Assembly: GCA_051920445.1 (NCBI GenBank)
Contig: JBPPLN010000001.1
Span: 310,001-374,000, forward strand
Direction: 5' to 3'
DNA length: 64,000 bases
Source of the DNA: CAG-177 sp003514385
GTDB lineage: Bacteria; Bacillota; Clostridia; Oscillospirales; Acutalibacteraceae
Shown here: positions 58,401 through 64,000 of the stretch, in pieces
Layout of the letters: each line of letters begins with the position of its first letter
How positions within the stretch are numbered: the stretch's first letter is position 1
The notes under the pieces: generated by a model
Databases searched by the model: none
What the model was told of the DNA's origin: nothing
The model's input: only the letters and a program-made list of their open reading frames with translations
Made by a program: the position numbers and the translations under genes

Positions 58401-60011
58401 TCAGAGCGTGGTGACTTCCATGCCGCGGCTCTCTTTGAACTCGACAAAATCGTCGTAGTTGCCCGAATGATCGATAACGCCGTCGTCGCAAATCTCGATT
58501 ATTCTGTTGGCGACGGTGTTGACTATTTCATAATCGTGCGAGCAAAACAGCACGTTGCCCTTGAAATCCGAAAGTCCGTTGTTGACGGCGGTTATGGACT
58601 CGAGGTCGAGGTGGTTCGTCGGCTGGTCAAGAATGAGAACATTCGAGCCGAAGAGCATCATGCGCGAGAGCATACATCTGACCTTTTCGCCGCCCGAAAG
58701 AACATTGACGGGCTTCAGGACTGCGTCGCCCGAGAACAGCATTCTGCCGAGGAAGCCGCGGATATAAGTCTCGGTCTGATCCTTTGAATACTGGCGCATC
58801 CAATCGATAAGATTGAGATCGGAGTTGAAGAACGCGGAATTATCCGCCGGGAAATAGGAGCGCGAGGTGCTCAGTCCCCACTTGAAGCTGCCGCTGTCGG
58901 GGGTCTCCTCTTCCATGAGAATTTTGAAGAGCATTGTTATCGCCTGCTCGCTTTTTCCGACAAAGGCTATTTTGTCGTTCTTGCGCACGGTAAAGCTGAC
59001 ATTGTTGAGAAGCTTCACTCCGTCAACTTCCTTTGTCAGTCCCTCGACCGTAAGAATATCCTTGCCGACCTCTCTGTCCATATCGAAGCCGACAAACGGA
59101 TAGCGGCGGCTCGACGCGGGGAGCTCTTCGATAGTGAGCTTATCGAGCAGCTTCTTTCTCGAAGTTGCCTGGCGGGACTTCGATTTATTCGCGGAGAATC
59201 TTGCGATGAAAGCCTGAAGCTCCTTCGCCTTTTCTTCGTTTTTCTTGTTCTGCTGTTTTATGAGCTTCTGAATGAGCTGGCTCGACTCATACCAGAACTC
59301 GTAGTTGCCGACATACATCTTTATCTCGGAATAATCGATATCGACTATTCGCGTGCAGACATTATTGAGGAAATGGCGGTCATGCGAAACGACTATGACC
59401 GTTCCGAAATACTCGCTCAGGAAACCCTCGAGCCATTTGACGGCGGCTATATCGAGGTCGTTCGTAGGCTCGTCGAGCAGGATTATATCGGGGTTGCCGA
59501 AAAGCGCCTGTGCAAGCAGGACTTTGACCTTCTGTGAACCGGAGAGCGACGCCATCTGCTCATAGAGCAGGCTCTCTTCGAGACCAAGGCCCTGAATAAG
59601 CTTTGACGCGTCTGACTCCGCCTCCCAGCCGTCGAGCTCAGCGAACTCCTCTTCGAGCACTGCGGCGCGCATTCCGTCCTCCTCGCTGAAATCCGGCTTT
59701 TCATAGAGCGCGTCCTTTTCTTTCATTATATCATAGAGGCGGCGGTTGCCCATAATAACGGTGTCGAGCACGGTGTATTCGTCAAAAGCGTAGTGATCCT
59801 GACGGAGCACGGACATTCTGACGGTCGGCGGGATTATAACCGAGCCGTGCGAGGGCTCGAGCTCGCCGCAAAGTATTTTCAGAAATGTAGACTTGCCCGC
59901 GCCGTTTGCGCCGATTATGCCGTAGCAGTTGCCGGGCGTAAATTTGAGATCGACGCCCTTGAACAGGGTCTGGGTGCCGAAATTGAAGCTGAGATCGGAT
60001 ACTGTTATCAT
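58401..60011 (-). CDS. ABC-F family ATPase (YbiT/YkpA-like)
   Basis: 536 residues, two nucleotide-binding domains joined by a charged helical linker (KLIKQQNKKNEEKAKELQ). No membrane spans, so a ribosome-associated translation factor and not a transporter. NBD1: Walker A GANGAGKST, signature LSGSQ, Walker B ILLDEPTNDLD. NBD2: the Walker A position reads VGKSEQAITML, lacking the usual lysine, and Walker B reads LILDQPTNHLD with Gln for the catalytic Glu; the signature LSGGEK is intact. The ATG at 60011 follows GGGAG. A leader hairpin lies upstream. Whether it protects from antibiotics cannot be told. Confidence 0.88.
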   Translation of the reverse strand: MITVSDLSFNFGTQTLFKGVDLKFTPGNCYGIIGANGAGKSTFLKILCGELEPSHGSVIIPPTVRMSVLRQDHYAFDEYTVLDTVIMGNRRLYDIMKEKDALYEKPDFSEEDGMRAAVLEEEFAELDGWEAESDASKLIQGLGLEESLLYEQMASLSGSQKVKVLLAQALFGNPDIILLDEPTNDLDIAAVKWLEGFLSEYFGTVIVVSHDRHFLNNVCTRIVDIDYSEIKMYVGNYEFWYESSQLIQKLIKQQNKKNEEKAKELQAFIARFSANKSKSRQATSRKKLLDKLTIEELPASSRRYPFVGFDMDREVGKDILTVEGLTKEVDGVKLLNNVSFTVRKNDKIAFVGKSEQAITMLFKILMEEETPDSGSFKWGLSTSRSYFPADNSAFFNSDLNLIDWMRQYSKDQTETYIRGFLGRMLFSGDAVLKPVNVLSGGEKVRCMLSRMMLFGSNVLILDQPTNHLDLESITAVNNGLSDFKGNVLFCSHDYEIVNTVANRIIEICDDGVIDHSGNYDDFVEFKESRGMEVTTL

Positions 60012-60041
60012 CTTGTTCTCCCGTTTTTTTGCAATAAATAT

Positions 60042-60067
60042 CTGCGGGCAAACGCATTCACCCGCAG
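60042..60067 (-). promoter_or_regulatory. Hairpin at the 5' end of the ABC-F transcript
   Basis: CTGCGGG and CCCGCAG form a perfect 7-bp stem at the predicted start of the mRNA, about 30 bases before the ribosome binding site. It may stabilise the mRNA or take part in attenuation. Confidence 0.4.
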
Positions 60068-60073
60068 TATAAT

Positions 60074-60102
60074 ATAATAGCACATATAAGGATTTTCTTC
60101 AA
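60074..60102 (-). promoter_or_regulatory. Promoter of the ABC-F gene
   Basis: Minus strand: TTGAAG (60102-60097), 17 bases, TATTAT (60079-60074). Confidence 0.6.
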
Positions 60103-60116
60103 GTGGCGGAAAAAAA

Positions 60117-60752
60117 TCAGTTTTCCTCCACGAAGCTTTTCAGCGTATCTTCAACGCGCACGCCGGCACTCTCAAGGCGGGCGCGGTCATGGTGTCCGCT
60201 CGTTATAAGCAGGCACTGCGAGCCGATCGCTTTTGCGACATCGCAGTCATGCAGAAGATCGCCGACAACGACGGCTTTTGACGCATCGACGCCGTGCTCC
60301 TCTATGAATTTTTCCGCGCGCTCGACCTTGCTGCCGGCAAGGAGGTTGTCCGCGCCGAGGACAGAGTCAAAATATCCGTCGATTTCATAGTGCTTCAAAA
60401 GCCGTTCGAGCTGGCTCTGCTCGCTCGACGAGAGCACGACCTGCGGGATGCCGAGACGTTTAGCCTCTTCGAGAGCCGCAGAGACGAAGCGAGTCAGTCC
60501 GCAGTTTTTGACATGGGCTTCGTAGCCCTGCTGGAACTCGTTGAGTATCAAATCATAGTCCTCATTTTCGAGGTCGAGCACCTGCTCATAGAAACGGCGG
60601 ATAGGTACATCTATATATTCACGGTACTCATCGAGCGTTATCGGCTCTTTTGAGCGGCGGGCAAGCATATCGTTGACGGAGCCGAGCGCCGCGCCGACAT
60701 CGTCGAGCAGAGTGCCGTTAAAATCCCAGATAATAAGCGAATAGTTTTTCAT
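60117..60752 (-). CDS. HAD-family phosphatase (phosphoglycolate phosphatase-like)
   Basis: 211 residues of the haloacid-dehalogenase superfamily. Motif I is WDFNGTLLDD (nucleophile Asp10, with Asn12 where the general acid Asp usually stands), motif II VLSSSEQ, motif III lysine in GSKVERAEKF and motif IV VVGDLLHDCDVA. A helical cap lies between motifs I and II. The substrate is unknown. GGAG lies nine bases before the ATG at 60752; the frame continues to 60929 but without coding support. It is divergent from the PHP gene. Confidence 0.85.
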   Translation of the reverse strand: MKNYSLIIWDFNGTLLDDVGAALGSVNDMLARRSKEPITLDEYREYIDVPIRRFYEQVLDLENEDYDLILNEFQQGYEAHVKNCGLTRFVSAALEEAKRLGIPQVVLSSSEQSQLERLLKHYEIDGYFDSVLGADNLLAGSKVERAEKFIEEHGVDASKAVVVGDLLHDCDVAKAIGSQCLLITSGHHDRARLESAGVRVEDTLKSFVEEN

Positions 60753-60777
60753 AAATTCTCCAAAATTCAAAAAATAA

Positions 60778-60806
60778 TTGCGAAAGCGTTGAGATCGGAG
60801 TATAAT
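60778..60806 (+). promoter_or_regulatory. Promoter of the small PHP-domain gene
   Basis: TTGCGA (60778-60783), 17 bases, TATAAT (60801-60806), about 30 bases before the ATG at 60838. Confidence 0.7.
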
Positions 60807-60837
60807 ACTCACGACAAAACGAGAAAGAGTGAGACGG

Positions 60838-61524
60838 ATGAAAGAATATCTTTTTGAAATGCACGCGCACACCTCGCAGACAAGCAGGTGCGGCGAAGTT
60901 CCTGCGGAGCAGGTTGTGAAAACTTTCAAAAATCTCGGCTACGACGGAATAGTCATAACCGACCACATGCATACGGGCACGATGGAAAAGATAGCAAACG
61001 AGCCATGGGAGAAGAAAGCGGATCATTTCTTCGAGGGTTACAGAGCTGCAAAGGCACTTGAGACCGAGGATTTCACGGTTCTTCTCGGCATGGAGCTGAG
61101 ATTTCTCGAAAACGACAACGACTATCTTGTCTACGGCTTCAACGAGGACTTTGTCTATTCGCATCCCGACCTCGACAGGATCGAGTGCCTTGAGAACTTC
61201 AGACCGATAGCGGACGAGAATAATCTCATCGTTTTTCAGGCGCACCCATTCAGAGTCGGCATGACGGTCACAGACGACGAGCTGCTCGACGGAGTTGAGA
61301 TATACAACGCCCATCCCGGTCACGAATCGAACAACGAGATTGCCGAAGCTTGGGCGAAGAGATACAACCACCTGCGCGTAACATCGGGTTCGGATTATCA
61401 CGGCAAACTGAATGTTCACCCCGGCGGGCTCTTCTTCCCCGAGCGTCCCGCCTGCCCGCACTGCCTTGAGAAGCTGCTCAGAGACCGCAGATACAGGCTG
61501 CGCACGGACAAAGTTACTGAATAA
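60838..61524 (+). CDS. PHP-domain metal-dependent phosphoesterase
   Basis: 228 residues consisting of one PHP domain. Metal ligands are visible in FEMHAHTSQTSRCG (H-x-H), GIVITDHMH, LLGMELRF, VFQAHPFR and VTSGSDYHG. Stand-alone PHP proteins hydrolyse phosphoesters such as 3',5'-nucleotides or histidinol phosphate; the exact substrate is not known. The ATG at 60838 is preferred over the GTG at 60829, which overlaps the weak GAGTGAG site. A terminator follows. Confidence 0.85.
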   Translation: MKEYLFEMHAHTSQTSRCGEVPAEQVVKTFKNLGYDGIVITDHMHTGTMEKIANEPWEKKADHFFEGYRAAKALETEDFTVLLGMELRFLENDNDYLVYGFNEDFVYSHPDLDRIECLENFRPIADENNLIVFQAHPFRVGMTVTDDELLDGVEIYNAHPGHESNNEIAEAWAKRYNHLRVTSGSDYHGKLNVHPGGLFFPERPACPHCLEKLLRDRRYRLRTDKVTE

Positions 61525-61536
61525 AACTCATATTTC

Positions 61537-61575
61537 AAAGCACTGCCCGGCTTTCGTCAGGCAGTGCTTTTTTGT
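61537..61575 (+). terminator. Intrinsic terminator after the small PHP-domain gene
   Basis: AAAGCACTGCC (61537-61547) and GGCAGTGCTTT (61560-61570), perfect 11-bp stem, then TTTGTTTTATTTT. Confidence 0.9.
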
Positions 61576-61576
61576 T

Positions 61577-62521
61577 TTATTTTCTTGCCGCTTCGCGCTC
61601 GGTTCTGCCCTTATGGAACTCGGAGAACTGAGGCACGACGAATTTGATTCCCTTGGGAACAAGCTCAAACACGACATCGTTGACATACTCGCACTCGCCG
61701 TCGATATTGACAGCCGCGGGAACATCGCTGTGGATAGTCAGCTTTGTGCCGTTGATATATTGGGTCATCGGCAGACCGAGGTGCTGACCTTTCTTATACT
61801 TCTGAAGAAGCGGGAACAGGCGCAAACGGCCTCTGTCGTGGCGGATGATAACAAAGTCAAGCTTGCCGTCATCCGGCCATGCGAGCGGAGCCGCCTTGAA
61901 GCCGCCGCCGTACCAACGGGAATTCGCCGCGACGCAGAGCAGGACATCCTGCTTTATCGGCTCGCCGTCGTCAATAGTTATGGTGAACTCATGACCTATT
62001 TTCTTGCAGAGCGCCTGGAGAGCCGCCGCGACATACGCGGTCTCACCCGTCATAAGCGGCATCTTCTTGAAATAGGACTGCTTCGCGCAAACCTCGGCGT
62101 CCATGCCCATCGAGCACTGGTTGATGGCTATCTTGTCGCCGCACTTGATAGCATCAAGCTCGACGGGTATACCCGTGACCTGAGCCTCGACATTGCAGAA
62201 CTGCTCCTTTGTGCCGAACAGGCGGACAAAATCGTTGCCCGAGCCCAGCGGGATAACTGCGACCTCGCAGTTGGGATAGCCGTAAGCGCCGTTGACCACC
62301 TCATAGAGAGTTCCGTCGCCGCCGCAGGCATAGAAGCGGAGCGCTTCGCCGGATTTTGCGTGTTCCCTGCAGTAGTTCTGGGCGTCGCCCTGACATTTTG
62401 TGACATAGATCTCATAGTCGAGACCCGCTTTGCCGCAATAGTCCTCAATCTGGGGACGGATAATGCTCTCGGCATTGCCCTTTTTTCCTGCTGCCGGATT
62501 GATGAGGAAAATATGTTTCAC
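61577..62521 (-). CDS. Diacylglycerol kinase-family lipid kinase
   Basis: 314 residues of the DAGK catalytic family (YegS/DgkB-like). FLINPAAGKKGNAE at the start, the nucleotide-binding CGGDGTLYEVVNG near residue 66 and VIPLGSGNDFVRLFG are conserved. It phosphorylates diacylglycerol or a related lipid at the inner membrane face, which would return diacylglycerol from lipoteichoic acid or lipid turnover to phospholipid synthesis. The start codon is GTG (62521) seven bases after AGGAGG. Confidence 0.9.
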   Translation of the reverse strand: MKHIFLINPAAGKKGNAESIIRPQIEDYCGKAGLDYEIYVTKCQGDAQNYCREHAKSGEALRFYACGGDGTLYEVVNGAYGYPNCEVAVIPLGSGNDFVRLFGTKEQFCNVEAQVTGIPVELDAIKCGDKIAINQCSMGMDAEVCAKQSYFKKMPLMTGETAYVAAALQALCKKIGHEFTITIDDGEPIKQDVLLCVAANSRWYGGGFKAAPLAWPDDGKLDFVIIRHDRGRLRLFPLLQKYKKGQHLGLPMTQYINGTKLTIHSDVPAAVNIDGECEYVNDVVFELVPKGIKFVVPQFSEFHKGRTEREAARK

Positions 62522-62552
62522 AAATAATACCTCCTGTTTTACCTCTTTCGCC

Positions 62553-63668
62553 TTATTTAAAATACATAAATAACTGGCATTTTATCATGCCGTTATATAA
62601 TTTCCTGCGTTTATCAGCTTTGCGCCCGAACTCCTGCTCAAAAGTATCGCACGGAGTTATGATGCTGTATGACCAGCCGTGGCGGCGTTCAAACACGCGG
62701 CCCATATCACGATAAAGCGCGTTTGCCTGCTCGATATCGAGCATACGCTCGCCGTAAGGCGGGTTGCATATAAGAGTTCCGCGCTCGGTCTGCGGAACGA
62801 ATTTTTTCAATTCACAGCAGCGCACGCTGACGAGGTCGTCAACGCCGGCAGCTTCGGCGTTTGCGGCGGTAAGAGCCGCAGCTTCACGGCTGATATCGGA
62901 GCCGTAAGCAAAGAAGTCATGCGCCTCGCGCTCAAGGTCGCGCGCACGTTCGCGCTCGGTATACCACACATCGCGCGGGATATTGCTCCAGCGCTCGGCG
63001 GCAAAGTTGCGGTTGACTCCGGGGGCGATATTGCGCGCCATCATTGCGCCCTCGATAAGTATCGTGCCCGATCCGCACATGGGGTCATAGAGCGAATGAT
63101 ACGGGCGCAGACGCGAGAACCAGCACAGCGACGCGGCAAGAGTCTCTTTTATCGGGGCGTCGTTTGCATTCTGGCGGTATCCCCTCTTATGAAGTCCCGC
63201 GCCGGAGGTGTCGAGCATGAGCGAAACTTTATTTTTCATTATAGAGAACTGGATCTGATAGACAGGTCCGCTCTCTTCAAACCACTCGATAGAATATTTT
63301 TGTTTGAGGCGTTCAACGACCGCTTTTTTGATTATCGCCTGGCAGTCGCGCACGCTGAAAAGGTCGGAATCGATGGAATAGCCCTTGACGGGGAACGCAT
63401 CGTCTGCGCCGATCCACTGCTCCCACGGGAGGGCGCGTGTGCCCTGAAAAAGCTCCTCGAAGCTATGCGCCTCGAACGAGCCGAGAAGCACAAGCACGCG
63501 CTCGGAAAAGCGCGAGCAGATATTTGCGCGGGCAAGAATATTTTCGTCGCCGCTGAAAAGCACGCGGCCGTTTTCGGCGCGGACATCCGACGCCTCCATA
63601 TTTCTGAGCTCTTCGGCTATCGGTGCCTCAAGACCCAGCAGACAGGGTACTGCGAAATTTATATCCAT
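62553..63668 (-). CDS. THUMP-domain class I SAM-dependent RNA methyltransferase, RlmL/YpsC family
   Basis: 371 residues: an N-terminal THUMP RNA-binding domain followed by a Rossmann methyltransferase domain with the SAM loop YDPMCGSGTILIEGAMMA and the catalytic ICNPPYGERM. Members modify guanosine N2 in 23S rRNA. Proteins of this length correspond to the RlmL part only, as usual in Bacillota. The ATG at 63668 follows AAAGG. It is 88 bases downstream of hpf on the same strand. Confidence 0.92.
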   Translation of the reverse strand: MDINFAVPCLLGLEAPIAEELRNMEASDVRAENGRVLFSGDENILARANICSRFSERVLVLLGSFEAHSFEELFQGTRALPWEQWIGADDAFPVKGYSIDSDLFSVRDCQAIIKKAVVERLKQKYSIEWFEESGPVYQIQFSIMKNKVSLMLDTSGAGLHKRGYRQNANDAPIKETLAASLCWFSRLRPYHSLYDPMCGSGTILIEGAMMARNIAPGVNRNFAAERWSNIPRDVWYTERERARDLEREAHDFFAYGSDISREAAALTAANAEAAGVDDLVSVRCCELKKFVPQTERGTLICNPPYGERMLDIEQANALYRDMGRVFERRHGWSYSIITPCDTFEQEFGRKADKRRKLYNGMIKCQLFMYFK

Positions 63669-63707
63669 CAAAACTACCTTTCAAAGCTACTTTCGTTTTC
63701 ACATAGT

Positions 63708-63737
63708 ACAAGGGGCGCACCAGGGCGCGCCCCTTGT
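63708..63737 (-). terminator. GC-rich hairpin after hpf
   Basis: ACAAGGGGCGC (63708-63718) and GCGCCCCTTGT (63727-63737), perfect 11-bp stem. No U-tract follows on the minus strand, so it may be an mRNA-end stabiliser or weak terminator. Confidence 0.5.
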
Positions 63738-63756
63738 TCAGAAAAGCAAATTCAAA

Positions 63757-64000
63757 TCATTCGGCGCTGGGCTCAAGCAGACCGTAGCCGCCGTCGATAC
63801 GGCAATATACTACACTGACAAGACCTGTTGCCTCATTTATAAACATATAGAACTCGTGGCCGAGCATATTCATCTGAAGAATAGCCTCATCGACCGTCTG
63901 CGGCTTGACCGCGACGTGCTTTGTTCTGACGAGGTCATACTCTTTCTCGTCCGCAACATCCGCGCCGTCATTGAGTTCATCAAATGCGGCGGAACGCATA
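63757..64000 (-). CDS. hpf: Ribosome hibernation promoting factor, C-terminal part (cut by window end)
   Basis: The visible 80 residues contain YDLVRTKHVAVKPQTVDEAILQMNMLGHEFYMFINEATGLVSVVYCRIDGGYGLLEP, matching in several short blocks the C-terminal dimerisation domain of long-form HPF (S30AE family), which pairs 70S ribosomes into inactive 100S dimers. The ATG at 63999 is internal; the ribosome-binding N-terminal domain would lie beyond position 64000. Confidence 0.9.
   Translation of the reverse strand, partial: MRSAAFDELNDGADVADEKEYDLVRTKHVAVKPQTVDEAILQMNMLGHEFYMFINEATGLVSVVYCRIDGGYGLLEPSAE

Noticed and set aside
1..64000. CRISPR array, tRNA, rRNA, phage genes or complete insertion sequences
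   Set aside because: No spaced direct repeats, no tRNA-like cloverleaf or rRNA sequence, no transposase, integrase or phage structural motifs were found on reading the window.

Overview
The window looks like a chromosomal segment of an endospore-forming member of the Bacillota, most likely class Clostridia and plausibly a gut-associated Oscillospirales-type genome. The evidence is the spore-coat operon cotJA-cotJB-cotJC, the sporulation protein YunB, a NifS-IscU-Rrf2 iron-sulfur cluster operon, lipoprotein-type solute-binding proteins, AGGAGG-type ribosome binding sites, sigma-A promoters close to TTGATT/TTGACA-N17-TATAAT and many hairpin-plus-U-tract terminators. Base composition is moderately GC-rich in genes and AT-rich between them. 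No rRNA, tRNA, CRISPR array, phage gene or complete insertion sequence was seen. The placement is inferred from gene content only.

Layout. 1-3.0 kb (minus): nucleoside salvage operon deoC-deoD-deoB-cdd. 3.1-4.2 kb (plus): cotJABC. 4.2-5.4 kb (minus): BMP-family lipoprotein, a nucleoside-binding candidate. 5.6-7.2 kb (plus): metallophosphoesterase and a TfoX N-domain protein. 7.3-8.3 kb (minus): membrane-anchored alpha/beta hydrolase. 8.4-11.1 kb (plus): rhamnose isomerase and rhamnulose-1-phosphate aldolase, then a small membrane protein. 11.1-13.2 kb (minus): nifS-iscU-rrf2. 13.3-14.3 kb (minus): lysophospholipase-like hydrolase. 14.6-21.0 kb (plus): complete phosphate regulon pstS-pstC-pstA-pstB-phoU-phoP-phoR. 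21.0-23.5 kb: SulP-like transporter, inorganic pyrophosphatase, a small anchored protein. 23.8-26.8 kb: two divergent GH5 glycosidases. 26.8-27.75 kb: a gene-poor, repeat-like stretch. 27.7-32.9 kb (minus): putative operon of PHP hydrolase, GPH sugar transporter, ChbG/YdjC deacetylase and secreted LCAT-like esterase, with a divergent AraC regulator at 33 kb. 33.9-37.7 kb (minus): acyltransferase, ligA, yunB. 37.7-41.2 kb (minus): ribose-type sugar ABC transporter. 41.5-44.6 kb (plus): GlpA-like oxidoreductase, NAD/FAD oxidoreductase and DUF1667 protein. 44.7-48.3 kb: anchored protein, thioredoxin, GH2 glycosidase. 48.3-49.5 kb (minus): two membrane proteins. 49.7-56.2 kb (minus): seven-gene D-amino-acid / 5-oxoproline operon. 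56.5-64.0 kb: O-antigen-ligase-like protein, ABC-F ATPase, HAD phosphatase, PHP protein, lipid kinase, rRNA methyltransferase and the end of hpf.

The most notable system is the operon at 49.7-56.2 kb. It joins a D-amino-acid transaminase, alanine racemase, the three subunits of 5-oxoprolinase (PxpA, PxpB, PxpC), and separate genes for DUF4392 and DUF1445. Those two domains are fused in the mammalian D-glutamate cyclase. Together they suggest a route L-Ala to D-Ala to D-Glu to 5-oxo-D-proline to glutamate, which would fit recycling of cell-wall D-amino acids. Just downstream lies a 152-bp element whose outer, inner and apical inverted repeats share exactly one axis and whose ends are flanked by TA. 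It looks like a miniature transposable element or a long-hairpin RNA leader under a strong promoter.

Other points worth checking are a palindrome overlapping the nifS promoter, direct-repeat Pho boxes before pstS, an AraC gene lacking a usual start codon at its ribosome binding site, a yunB ribosome binding site inside the upstream operon's terminator, an AT-rich acyltransferase behind ligA, and a rhamnose pathway with no kinase.
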